Origin: CAZHTS01 sp964535315
GTDB taxonomy: Bacteria; Chloroflexota; Anaerolineae; Anaerolineales; Anaerolineaceae
Length of the DNA: 28,671 bases
Reading direction: 5' to 3'
NCBI GenBank assembly: GCA_964535315.1
Contig: CAZHTS010000056.1
Location: 1-28,671, forward strand
Shown here: one piece after another, positions 7,439 through 14,745 of the stretch
Layout of the letters: each line of letters starts with the position of its first letter
How positions within the stretch are numbered: position 1 is the first letter of the stretch
Program-made: the position numbers and the translations under genes
Notes under the pieces: generated by a model
Databases searched by the model: none
Told to the model about the DNA's origin: nothing
What the model saw: only the letters and a program-made list of their open reading frames with translations

Positions 7439-7466
7439 ATTATACGACGCTTCTCGTTTTTGTAAA
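7439..7466 (-). promoter_or_regulatory. tetR promoter
   Basis: TTTACA (7461-7466), a 16-nt spacer and a perfect TATAAT (7439-7444) on the minus strand. Transcription would start inside the 27-bp palindrome. It is back to back with the cobalamin operon promoter, with the two -35 boxes about 20 nt apart. Confidence 0.75.
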
Positions 7467-7487
7467 GGGGGAAACGCCCGGCGGCCC

Positions 7488-7516
7488 TTGACAAAGCCCT
7501 CTTTCCTCCCTATACT
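7488..7516 (+). promoter_or_regulatory. cobQ operon promoter
   Basis: Perfect TTGACA (7488-7493), a 17-nt spacer and TATACT (7511-7516). It drives the cobQ-cbiB-cobD operon through a leader of about 150 nt. Confidence 0.8.
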
Positions 7517-7522
7517 CAGCGC

Positions 7523-7670
7523 AACTGCCGGCGCGCTGGCGGTTGATCCCCTGGGTGTGTGTATGGGGCGCGCCACAGAAAGCCGTGGTCGCTCGATGAT
7601 GCCCGTCCCCTCGGTCAGAGAAGGGGGGGGGTGATTCCCACGTTTAAGTGCAGATCTAGTTGAGTATGGC
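7523..7670 (+). other. long structured 5' leader of the cobQ operon
   Basis: The leader contains an exact inverted repeat, GGCGCGC with GCGCGCC, enclosing a GATCCCC/GGGG region, then GCCACAG, a CCCGTCCCCTC/GAGAAGGGGGG hairpin and a poly-G run. GGTCAGAGA resembles the first half of a B12 box (AGYCAGRA), but the ACC..GCC half is missing and the GGTG-AA-TCC core is not convincing. A cobalamin riboswitch is therefore suspected from context, not shown. No clear Shine-Dalgarno precedes the GTG start. Confidence 0.35.
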
Positions 7671-9170
7671 GTGAATGCAAAAACCCTGATGATTCTGGGC
7701 ACTTCCTCATCCGTTGGCAAGAGCCTGCTGGTGGCTGCCTTGTGTCGCATCTACGCCCGGCGCGGGCGGCGTGTTTTGCCGTTCAAGGCCCAGAACATGA
7801 GCAATAACGCCGCGGTGTGCAGCGGGGGTGAGATTGGCCGGGCACAGGCGGTGCAGGCTTACGCCGCCGGGGTCGAAGCGCAGGTTGACATGAACCCGAT
7901 TCTGCTCAAGCCCGAGGCCGATCACCGTTCGCAGGTTATCGTGCACGGCAGGGTGTGGCAGACTTTCGCTGCAGGCGATTATTACCCCCAAAAGGCGGTG
8001 CTGTGGCAGGCGGTCACCGCCAGCCTCGACCGTCTGCGCAGCCAGGCCGATCTGGTTATCCTGGAGGGCGCCGGCAGCCCGGTAGAGCTCAACCTCAAGG
8101 CGGGCGACCTGGTCAACATGGCCGCCGCCCGTTACGCTGCCGCTCCGGTGCTGCTGGCCGGCGACATCGACCGTGGGGGTGTGTTCGCCCAACTGCTGGG
8201 TACGTTGTGGCTGTTGGAACCCGAGGAGCGCGCCCTGGTCAAGGGGCTGCTGGTCAACAAATTCCGCGGCGACGCCCGCCTGTTCGATGATGGTTTGCGC
8301 ATTCTGCGCGAACGCGGCGGTGTGCCGGTGTTGGGGCTCATCCCTTACCTCCACGAGCACGGCATTGCCGAAGAGGACGCCGTGACGGTGGAAGAAAGCC
8401 GGCCGCTTGCCGCCCCGGCGGCGGTCGATATCGCCGTCATCCGCCTGCCGCGCATCAGCAACTTTGACGACTTCGACCCGCTGGCGCTCGAGCCCGGCGT
8501 ACGGCTGCGCTACGTGGGCAGCCCGGCCGAACTGGGCCAGCCGCAGGCCATCCTGCTGCCCGGCACCAAGAGCACCCTGGCCGACCTGGCCTGGCTGCAC
8601 GAACAGGGGCTGGCGGCGGCCATCTGCGCTCACGCCCGGCGCGGGGCGGTGGTGGTGGGCATTTGCGGCGGCTTTCAAATGCTCGGTGAGCAGGTTCTCG
8701 ACCCGCAGCGGGTGGAATCCAGTCAGGAGACCCTGCCCGGACTGGGGCTGCTGCCGGTGACGACGATCTTTCAGGGGCTCAAGGCCACCTACCGCAGCCA
8801 GGCGCGCATTTGCGGCGGCGGCGGTTTCTGGCAGGCGCTGCGCGGCCAGGCAATCGGCGGGTACGAGATCCACATGGGCGAAACCCGCCAGCAGGGCACG
8901 GCGCTGCTGGAAATCTTCGAGCGCGAGGGCCGGCACGTCGAGGTGGCCGACGGCGCCAGCAGCCCGGATGGGCGTATCTTCGGCTGCTATCTGCACGGAC
9001 TGTTTGATAACGATGCATGGCGCCGCGCCTGGCTGGAAAGCCTGGGCGTCAGCGGCGCGGTGCAAGATTTTCGCCAGCGGCGCGCCGCGGCGTTCGATCG
9101 CCTGGCCGACGCGGTGCAGGCAGCCATCGATCTGCCGCGCCTGGATGCCATTATCGACGAGGGTGTATGA
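7671..9170 (+). CDS. cobQ: cobyric acid synthase
   Basis: CobQ (CbiP) amidates the b, d, e and g carboxyl groups of adenosylcobyrinic acid a,c-diamide, using ATP and glutamine, late in cobalamin synthesis. The 499-residue length is typical. The dethiobiotin-synthetase-like ATPase domain has GTSSSVGKS (10-18) and FKAQNMSNN. The glutamine amidotransferase domain has VVGICGGFQMLG with the catalytic Cys332, GYEIHMG (397-403) and FGCYLHGLF with His442. GTG 7671 is the only start that keeps the P-loop intact. The start has a weak ribosome binding site after a long leader. The stop overlaps the next gene as ATGA. Confidence 0.93.
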   Translation: MNAKTLMILGTSSSVGKSLLVAALCRIYARRGRRVLPFKAQNMSNNAAVCSGGEIGRAQAVQAYAAGVEAQVDMNPILLKPEADHRSQVIVHGRVWQTFAAGDYYPQKAVLWQAVTASLDRLRSQADLVILEGAGSPVELNLKAGDLVNMAAARYAAAPVLLAGDIDRGGVFAQLLGTLWLLEPEERALVKGLLVNKFRGDARLFDDGLRILRERGGVPVLGLIPYLHEHGIAEEDAVTVEESRPLAAPAAVDIAVIRLPRISNFDDFDPLALEPGVRLRYVGSPAELGQPQAILLPGTKSTLADLAWLHEQGLAAAICAHARRGAVVVGICGGFQMLGEQVLDPQRVESSQETLPGLGLLPVTTIFQGLKATYRSQARICGGGGFWQALRGQAIGGYEIHMGETRQQGTALLEIFEREGRHVEVADGASSPDGRIFGCYLHGLFDNDAWRRAWLESLGVSGAVQDFRQRRAAAFDRLADAVQAAIDLPRLDAIIDEGV

Positions 9171-10099
9171 TCCCTGTTCTTTCCGTTTCGCTTGCCCTGC
9201 TGCTCGATCTGTTCCTGGGCGATCCGCCCAACCGCTACCATCCCGTCGTTGCAATGGGCGCCTTCATCCGCTGGGCCAGCCGGCGAGCGCCGCAGGGCGG
9301 TCCGGCGGTGCGTTTCTGGTACGGGGCCGGTTTTATGCTGGCGGGTATATTGTTGTTCTCGCTGCCCTGGGTCGGGCTGCAGTTCTGGCTGGCGCCCTAT
9401 CCGGTGGCGTTGACGCTGGTCAATGCCGTGTTGCTGAAGCCGGTGTTTGCGCTGCGCCGTCTGATCGAGGCCGGGCGCGAGGTGCAGTTGTATCTGGAAA
9501 GCGGCGATCTCAAGACCGCCCGCCGCACGCTGGCCTGGCACCTGGTCAGTCGTGAGACGCGCACCCTGGACGAAGGCCACGTGGCTTCGGCGGTTATCGA
9601 GTCGCTGTCTGAGAACCTGACCGACAGCCTGATCGCCCCGCTGCTGGCCTTTCTGCTCGGCGGGCTGCCGTTGGCCTGGGCGTATCGTTTTGTCAACACC
9701 GCCGACGCCATGATCGGCTATCACACCCCGGAGTACGAATACCTGGGCAAGTTTGCCGCCCGCCTGGACGATGTGTTCAACTGGCTGCCGGCCCGCCTGG
9801 GCGCCCTGGCGTTGGTGGTTGGGGCAGGCAGTGTGGGCGGCAACGTGCGCCAGACCTGGCAGGTGCTGGCGGCGCAGAGCGGACGCACCGCCAGCCCCAA
9901 CGCCGGCTGGACGATGAGCGCCGCCGCCGGCGCGCTCGGCCTGAAGCTGGAGAAAATCGGGCATTACGTCTTTGACGGCGGGCCGGAACTGCCGCTGCCG
10001 GTGGATATCGACCGTTCTGTGCGCCTGGTGGGCACCGCCGCCGGTATCTGGCTGGTGTCGACTTTCCTCGTCCTGTTGGGAATCGTGTATGTTTTCTGA
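9167..10099 (+). CDS. cbiB: adenosylcobinamide-phosphate synthase
   Basis: CbiB (called CobD in some species) is a membrane enzyme that joins adenosylcobyric acid with (R)-1-amino-2-propanol phosphate. The 310-residue protein begins with the family motif DLFLGDPPNRYHPVVAMG (14-31) and has several membrane segments. Further conserved stretches include RDL-like ESLSENLTDSLIAPL, NTADAMIGYHTPEYEYLGKFAARLDDVFN and SPNAGWTMSAAAGALGL. Its start overlaps the cobQ stop and its end overlaps cobD by 11 nt, so the three genes form one coupled operon. Confidence 0.93.
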   Translation: MIPVLSVSLALLLDLFLGDPPNRYHPVVAMGAFIRWASRRAPQGGPAVRFWYGAGFMLAGILLFSLPWVGLQFWLAPYPVALTLVNAVLLKPVFALRRLIEAGREVQLYLESGDLKTARRTLAWHLVSRETRTLDEGHVASAVIESLSENLTDSLIAPLLAFLLGGLPLAWAYRFVNTADAMIGYHTPEYEYLGKFAARLDDVFNWLPARLGALALVVGAGSVGGNVRQTWQVLAAQSGRTASPNAGWTMSAAAGALGLKLEKIGHYVFDGGPELPLPVDIDRSVRLVGTAAGIWLVSTFLVLLGIVYVF

Positions 10100-11138
10100 G
10101 ACTCACGGCGGGCTGGACTGGCAGGAACTGAGCCGCGCCGGCCTGAACGCCGGCGACGTCCTCGATTTCAGCGTCAACAGCAACCCTTTTGGCCCGGCGC
10201 CGGCCGTGCGCAAGGCGCTGCGTACGGCAGACCTGGCCAGCTACCCGCAGCGTAACAGCCCGGCGCTGTGTGAACGGCTGGCAGAAGCCAATGGCGTGAC
10301 TTTTGCAAACGTGCTGGTGGGCAACGGCACGGCCGAATTGATCTGGTTGGTGGTTCACGCCTTCGTGCGCCCCGGCGACACGGTTTTGATCTGTGCGCCG
10401 ACCTTTGGCGAATATGCCCGCGCCGCGGTTACCGTTGGGGCGCGGCTGGTCGAATGGCGCGCCGCCCCGCCCGATTTTGGCGTCGATGCGGCCTCCTTGC
10501 AGCAGGCAATTGACCGCACCCGGCCGCGGCTGGTGTTCGTGTGCAATCCCAACAACCCGACCGGCCAGACGCTGCCACCCGAGACGTTACGCCGCATGGC
10601 CGGGGCCCACTCGCAGACGATGTTCGTCCTGGACGAGGCCTATCGCAGTTTTGTGGATGGTGAATTATTCGCGCCGCCGGCGGCGGGTTGGATCGTGCTG
10701 CGTTCGATGACCAAGGATTTTGCGCTGGCCGGGCTGCGCCTGGGCTACGCCCTGGCGGATGGGGAGCAGCTGGCGGCCATGCGCCGCTACCAGCCGCCGT
10801 GGAGCGTGAATGCTCTGGCGCAAACCGCCGGGCTGGCGGTGTTTGCCGATCTGGACTATTATCGCCGCAGCCTGGCGCGTCTGAGCGAAGTGGCGGCCGG
10901 CTTTAAGCGCCGTTTGCAGCGGGCGGGGTTTGCGCCGGTCGACGCCCCGACGCATTATTTCCTCCTGCCCACGTCGCAGCCGGCAACGACCTGGCGCGCC
11001 CGCTTGCTGGCGCAGGGCGTCAATGTGCGCGATGGCACGTCCTTTGGGCTGCCGGAGCATGTGCGCATCAGCACCCGCCTGCCGGCCGCCAACCGCCGGC
11101 TGCTGGCGGCGCTGTGCGCTCTGTCTGAAACCGATTAA
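10089..11138 (+). CDS. cobD: L-threonine-O-3-phosphate decarboxylase (HisC-like aminotransferase fold)
   Basis: A 349-residue fold-type I PLP enzyme. Motifs are HGGLDW at the N terminus and DFSVNSNPFGP, both typical of CobD; CNPNNPTG (152-159); DEAY (182-185); and the PLP lysine in SMTKDFALAG (Lys209). CobD makes the aminopropanol phosphate consumed by CbiB, and the gene directly overlaps cbiB, which supports CobD over histidinol-phosphate aminotransferase. The two cannot be separated by motifs alone. Its TAA stop and the TAA of the convergent methyltransferase share the four bases TTAA (11135-11138). Confidence 0.83.
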   Translation: MFSETHGGLDWQELSRAGLNAGDVLDFSVNSNPFGPAPAVRKALRTADLASYPQRNSPALCERLAEANGVTFANVLVGNGTAELIWLVVHAFVRPGDTVLICAPTFGEYARAAVTVGARLVEWRAAPPDFGVDAASLQQAIDRTRPRLVFVCNPNNPTGQTLPPETLRRMAGAHSQTMFVLDEAYRSFVDGELFAPPAAGWIVLRSMTKDFALAGLRLGYALADGEQLAAMRRYQPPWSVNALAQTAGLAVFADLDYYRRSLARLSEVAAGFKRRLQRAGFAPVDAPTHYFLLPTSQPATTWRARLLAQGVNVRDGTSFGLPEHVRISTRLPAANRRLLAALCALSETD

Positions 11139-11701
11139 GGGGCCAACAAAACCGCCCGGCTCAAATTGACCGCCGGCCTGGCCACGCACCGCAGCCCGAC
11201 CTCTTCGGCCGCCGCCAGCGTACGGGCAAAGTTTTCGGCGGTGACGTGTATTTTGGGTTCGACGATCAGGAAACGCCCCTCGGGCTTGAGCAGGCCGCGC
11301 ACTTCGGCCAGCAGCGCCCGGCGATCCTGCACCTCGTGCACCATCCAGAAGGCCAGGGCAAAGTCGAGCGGCTCGCTGCAGCCGATGCGGTCTGCGGCGC
11401 AGGTGTGTAACTGGATGCGATCCAGCAGCCCCAGCGCGGCGACCCGTTTGCGCAGTCTGGACAGCATTTCAGGTTGCAGGTCGGCGGCAATCACCCGCCC
11501 CTGCGGGCCAACCAGTTGGGCCAGGCCGACGGTAAAATATCCGCCGCCGCAGCCGATGTCCAGCGCCGTTTGCCCGGGGCGGACAAAGTCGCCCAGGATG
11601 CGGGCCGGGTTGTGGATCAGCGGCCGCAGCGGGTTGTCAAAGGTATACAGCAGCCAGGGGGGACAGGTGTGGGCGTCGTGCCAGAGCAGTTTGCGTAACA
11701 C
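11135..11701 (-). CDS. class I SAM-dependent methyltransferase
   Basis: A 188-residue Rossmann methyltransferase. SAM motif I is seen in ALDIGCGGGYFTVGLA (about 46-61), motif II in GRVIAADLQPEML, and the later strand in LDFALAFWMVHEV. The N terminus WHDAHTCPPWLLYTFDNPLR is shared by small methyltransferases annotated as UbiE-like or arsenite-methyltransferase-like. The substrate is unknown. The GTG start at 11701 is supported by AAGGAG about 10 nt upstream. It is a single-gene unit with its own consensus promoter and a perfect 30-bp palindrome, so expression is probably tightly induced. Upstream lies the aspartokinase gene on the same strand, without evident terminator. Confidence 0.8.
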   Translation of the reverse strand: MLRKLLWHDAHTCPPWLLYTFDNPLRPLIHNPARILGDFVRPGQTALDIGCGGGYFTVGLAQLVGPQGRVIAADLQPEMLSRLRKRVAALGLLDRIQLHTCAADRIGCSEPLDFALAFWMVHEVQDRRALLAEVRGLLKPEGRFLIVEPKIHVTAENFARTLAAAEEVGLRCVARPAVNLSRAVLLAP

Positions 11702-11718
11702 GGGGAAAGCGCTCCTTT

Positions 11719-11769
11719 ATATAATTAGTTTTATAAAACTAATTATATGCCGTTTGGATTGCCTGTCAA
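11719..11769 (-). promoter_or_regulatory. consensus promoter with a 30-bp perfect palindrome (methyltransferase operator)
   Basis: TTGACA (11764-11769), a 16-nt spacer and TATAAT (11742-11747) form a perfect sigma-70 promoter on the minus strand. Overlapping the -10 box and the start region, 11719-11748 is a 30-bp palindrome without mismatch: arm ATATAATTAGTTTT, then its reverse complement, around a central AT. A repressor dimer bound there would block transcription. No regulator gene is adjacent. Confidence 0.85.
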
Positions 11770-11771
11770 GG

Positions 11772-13214
11772 TTAATTGGGGATGGCAATCAGGGTGTGCA
11801 GCGCCCCCAGGGCCGTCTGGGTATCGGCGGCGCTGACGATCAGGTTGATCGAAACGTCGGTGGCGCCGTACGAAATGGCCAGCACGTTGATGCCGGCTCC
11901 GCCCAGCACGCTGAAAATCTGGCCGGCGATGCCGGGTGTGGTGCGCAAACCGGGGCAGATGATGGTGATGATATCTACGTCTTCACTGGCGCTGGCGCGG
12001 TCGATGTCGCGCCGCGAAAATTCCTGGCTGAGACGGCTGTGCAGCACTTCGAGCACTTCGGGCACGGCCGGTTTGGGGGCGGCAAAGCAGATGGATTGTT
12101 CCGAGGTCGACTCGATGATCAGCGGCACGCTGATGCCGGTGGTGGCGACGGCGCTGAAGATGCGCCCGGCCACGCCCGGCACGCCGAGCATGCCGCGCCC
12201 GGCCAGCGTCACCAGTTGCAGGCCGCGGATGGCGGTGACGGCTTTGATCGTGCCGTGCCCGTTGGCCTGCTGGTCTGCAACCAGGCGGGTGCCGGGGTTA
12301 TCGGGGTTGAAGGTGTTGCACACCCGCAGCGAGATGCCGGCCGCGATCACGGGGTGAATGCTCTTGGGGTGCAGCACCTTGGCGCCGTAGTGCGCCATCT
12401 CGGCCACTTCGCGGTACGAGAGCACCGGCAGGGTGCGGGCGGCAGGCACCAGGCGCGGGTCGGCGGTCATCACCCCGTCCACGTCGGTCCAGATCCACAC
12501 CTCGCCGGCGCCCAACGCCACGGCCAGGATGGAGGCCGAGTAATCGCTGCCGCCGCGGCCGAGGGTGGTGGTCACCCCCTCCGGGGTGGCGGCGATGAAA
12601 CCGGTCACCACGGCGATGCGCTGCCCGGCCAGCAGCGGCTCGATCACCTGGCGGGTACGTTCGCCGGTGACCGGCATGTCGGGGTGAGCATTCTGGAACT
12701 GGTCGTCGGTGACGATCAACTGGGTCGACTCGACGAACTGCGCCGGCTGACCGGCCGCTTCGATCGCCGCCGCCAGCACGCGCACCGCCAGGCGTTCACC
12801 CAGGGCCGTGACGGCGTCCAGGGCGCGCGGCGAGACTTCGCCCAGGACGTGGATGGCGTTGCACAGGTGGGCAAAGTCGGCGATCAGGTGTCCCACGTCC
12901 TGTTTCACCTGGCGCTGGCGCGCCAGATCGCTCACCAGCGTTTCGATCAGGGCGTGGTGGCGCTCGAGCAGTTCGCTTTCGGCGCGCAGCGCCGGGCTGA
13001 GGTCGCCGCGGGCGGCGCGGCTGGCGCTCTGGATCAGCAGATCGGTGACGCCGGACAGGGCCGACGTGACCACCACCAGACGCGGCCACGCCTGGCGGGT
13101 GGCGCATACGATCTGTACCGCCTGGCGCATGGCGTCCGGCGTGCCGACCGATGTGCCGCCGAACTTCATCACCAGCGTGGGCTGGGTGGGGGAAGCGCTG
13201 CGGTGCGGCGTCAT
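11772..13214 (-). CDS. aspartate kinase (monofunctional)
   Basis: Aspartokinase phosphorylates aspartate in the first step to lysine, threonine and methionine. The 480-residue protein has the N-terminal KFGGTSVG (17-24), GRGGSDYSA (219-227), WTDVDGVMTADP (242-253) and a C-terminal pair of ACT domains (about 320-480), the usual site of feedback inhibition. No homoserine dehydrogenase domain is present. It overlaps the upstream cystathionine gamma-synthase-like gene as ATGA, so this copy appears devoted to methionine supply, comparable in logic to E. coli metBL. The end is directly followed by the methyltransferase promoter. Confidence 0.93.
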   Translation of the reverse strand: MTPHRSASPTQPTLVMKFGGTSVGTPDAMRQAVQIVCATRQAWPRLVVVTSALSGVTDLLIQSASRAARGDLSPALRAESELLERHHALIETLVSDLARQRQVKQDVGHLIADFAHLCNAIHVLGEVSPRALDAVTALGERLAVRVLAAAIEAAGQPAQFVESTQLIVTDDQFQNAHPDMPVTGERTRQVIEPLLAGQRIAVVTGFIAATPEGVTTTLGRGGSDYSASILAVALGAGEVWIWTDVDGVMTADPRLVPAARTLPVLSYREVAEMAHYGAKVLHPKSIHPVIAAGISLRVCNTFNPDNPGTRLVADQQANGHGTIKAVTAIRGLQLVTLAGRGMLGVPGVAGRIFSAVATTGISVPLIIESTSEQSICFAAPKPAVPEVLEVLHSRLSQEFSRRDIDRASASEDVDIITIICPGLRTTPGIAGQIFSVLGGAGINVLAISYGATDVSINLIVSAADTQTALGALHTLIAIPN

Positions 13215-14461
13215 GCAACTGTCTCCAGCGCCTGGGCGAGATCGGCGATCAGGTCTTCGCTGTCTTCCACGCCCAACGCCAGGCGTACCAGATTGTCGCG
13301 AATCCCCAGGCGGCGGCGGTCTTCAGGCGAGACATCGTAATAGGACATGAGCGCCGGTTGGATGACCAGGCTTTCCAGGCCGCCCAGCGAGGGGGTGATG
13401 TAGGGGATTTGCAGGGCGTCGATAAAGCGCGAGGTGGTCAGCAGGTCGCCGCGCACGGTGAAGGAAACCACGCCGCCAAAGCCGCTCATCTGGCGCGCGG
13501 CCACGTCGTGTTCGGGGTGCGAGGGCAGCCCGGGGTACCAGACCGTCTCGATGGCCGGGTGTGCGCTCAGGAACTCGGCCACCTGCTGCCCGCTGCGGTT
13601 CTGCTGCGCCACCCGCAGGCTGAGCGTCTTCATGCCGCGCAGCAGCAGGTAAGCGTTGTTGGGGTCCGGCAGTGTGCCGAGCACGCCGACCAGCTCGCGC
13701 AGCGAGGCGATCAATTCGGCGCTGCCGGCCACGAAGCCGGCCAACAGATCGTTGTGCCCGCCCAGGTATTTGGTGGCCGAGTGGACGACCAGGTCTACGC
13801 CCCATTCCAGTGGACGCAGATTGATCGGCGTGGCAAAGGTGGCGTCTACCAGGCTGAGCACGCCGTGGCGGCGGGCGATTTCGGCAAAGCGTTCCACGTC
13901 CAGGATGCGCAGGTAGGGGTTGGTGGGCGTCTCGGAAATCAGCAGGCGGGTTTCGGGACGGATGGCCTCTTCGAGCGCGGTGTAATTGCCCATCGGCACC
14001 ACCGTACACTGGATGCCCAGGCGTTGCAGGTATTCCAGGCAGAACTGGCGTGTGCGCCGGTAACAATCGTCGGTCATGACGATGTGCCCGCCGGCGGGCA
14101 GGAGCGCCAGCAGGGTGCTGGTCACCGCCGCCATGCCGGTGGTGAACTGGATGGCGCCGCCGGCGCCTTCCAGAGCAGCCAGGCGTTCCTCGGCGGCGGC
14201 GATGGTGGGGTTGCCGTAGCGGCCATACTCGACCCGGTCGCCGGCCTCGCCGCGCAGATGCGCTTCCATGTAGGCGCATACATCGGCGCTGTTCTCAAAG
14301 GTATAGGTGGAGGTCTGCACGATGGGTTCGATCAGGGCGTGGTAGGGCTTGTTGCGCCGGGCGCCGGCGTGCACCGAGCGGGTGGAGGGGCCCTGGAACG
14401 GTGAGGTGGTTTCGCGGTTGTGAATCTGGACGATGGGTTGGGAGAGTTGGGTGTGGGTCAT
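13211..14461 (-). CDS. cystathionine gamma-synthase-like PLP enzyme
   Basis: A 416-residue Cys/Met-metabolism PLP enzyme. It has YGRYGNPT (79-86), the phosphate-binding FTTGMAAV, SETPTNPYLRILD, and the PLP lysine in HSATKYLGGHND (Lys231). The sequence HNDLLAG resembles plant-type cystathionine gamma-synthase, which condenses an activated homoserine with cysteine. O-acylhomoserine sulfhydrylase, cystathionine gamma-lyase and methionine gamma-lyase share these motifs and cannot be excluded, but the aspartokinase partner favours biosynthesis (metB). ATG 14461 follows AAAGGA by 8 nt; an in-frame extension to 14566 would run through the terminator hairpin and is rejected. Confidence 0.85.
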   Translation of the reverse strand: MTHTQLSQPIVQIHNRETTSPFQGPSTRSVHAGARRNKPYHALIEPIVQTSTYTFENSADVCAYMEAHLRGEAGDRVEYGRYGNPTIAAAEERLAALEGAGGAIQFTTGMAAVTSTLLALLPAGGHIVMTDDCYRRTRQFCLEYLQRLGIQCTVVPMGNYTALEEAIRPETRLLISETPTNPYLRILDVERFAEIARRHGVLSLVDATFATPINLRPLEWGVDLVVHSATKYLGGHNDLLAGFVAGSAELIASLRELVGVLGTLPDPNNAYLLLRGMKTLSLRVAQQNRSGQQVAEFLSAHPAIETVWYPGLPSHPEHDVAARQMSGFGGVVSFTVRGDLLTTSRFIDALQIPYITPSLGGLESLVIQPALMSYYDVSPEDRRRLGIRDNLVRLALGVEDSEDLIADLAQALETVA

Positions 14462-14486
14462 GGCTGTTTTCCTTTGGGGGTTAAAT

Positions 14487-14522
14487 AAAAAAATCGGGCT
14501 GCCCGTTTTTGCAGGCAGCCCG
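14487..14522 (-). terminator. leader terminator (attenuator) upstream of the metB-like gene
   Basis: On the minus strand CGGGCTGCC (14514-14522) and GGCAGCCCG (14495-14503) form a perfect 9-bp GC-rich stem with a 10-nt loop. It is followed by A and seven Ts (14487-14493). It ends 25 nt before the ATG of the metB-like gene, within its leader, so it can only act as a premature terminator of that transcript. Confidence 0.88.
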
Positions 14523-14592
14523 TCTTTACACAACGGTTGTTCAGTTTGCGAGGCTTGCGATGCCACCTCGTCCTTCCACCGTTGCTGCCCGC
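14511..14592 (-). promoter_or_regulatory. antiterminator pairing in the met leader
   Basis: GCGGGCAGC (14584-14592, inside the small ORF) can pair with GCTGCCTGC (14511-14519), the 5' arm and loop edge of the terminator, as 9 bp with one G-U. This pairing excludes the terminator. It is extended inward by CAACGGT (14578-14584) with ACCGTTG (14531-14537). The small ORF stop codon (14541-14543) lies within the enclosed loop, so a translating ribosome would melt it. Pairings were found by eye without energy calculation. Confidence 0.6.
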
Positions 14593-14684
14593 TGGATGCA
14601 GCTGCGCATGACCATGCTCATCATACCCATGAGCATCATCAAGACGCCAGCAAACGCAAACACAACGACGGATAGAGGTTGCAT
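14541..14684 (-). CDS. putative methionine-rich leader peptide, 47 aa
   Basis: ATG 14684 has AGGA 7 nt upstream and lies about 12-19 nt after the -10 box, so it is the first ORF on the transcript. The peptide is MQPLSVVVFAFAGV followed by LMMLMGMMSMVM (residues 15-26): seven Met in eleven residues. The tail is RSCIQRAATVEGRGG and on to residue 47. Immediately after it lie an antiterminator/terminator pair and then a methionine-biosynthesis operon. Stalling of ribosomes at the Met codons when charged elongator tRNA-Met is scarce would leave the antiterminator intact. Alternatives are a small hydrophobic membrane protein, or no translation at all, because the Met codons partly arise from an inverted repeat (ATGCTCAT 14629-14636, ATGAGCAT 14614-14621) that could form an RNA hairpin. 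Confidence 0.6.
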   Translation of the reverse strand: MQPLSVVVFAFAGVLMMLMGMMSMVMRSCIQRAATVEGRGGIASLAN

Positions 14685-14702
14685 ATCGAAATCCTGGTTT
14701 GT

Positions 14703-14732
14703 ATTATACCCAGAGTTTTGTGCGCCCGTCAA
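14703..14732 (-). promoter_or_regulatory. promoter of the met leader and metB-aspartokinase operon
   Basis: TTGACG (14727-14732), an 18-nt spacer and a perfect TATAAT (14703-14708) on the minus strand. Transcription would start near 14696, only about a dozen bases before the leader-peptide ATG and about 235 nt before the metB-like ATG. It lies 13 nt after the stop of the VOC-like gene. Confidence 0.75.
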
Positions 14733-14745
14733 TGGGCAATTGAAC

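Noticed and set aside
11166..13340. 724-residue plus-strand ORF opposite the methyltransferase and aspartokinase
   Set aside because: It is antisense to two genes with clear catalytic motifs; its composition (His/Gly/Arg-rich) is that of a shadow ORF.
14462..14566. N-terminal extension of the metB-like enzyme
   Set aside because: It would translate the terminator hairpin and T-run; ATG 14461 has its own Shine-Dalgarno.
14544..14600. SAM-I, SAH or T-box riboswitch in the met leader
   Set aside because: Short resemblances (GGACGAGG, GGTGGCATCGC) exist, but the conserved cores of these classes are not complete. This is left open as a rival model.
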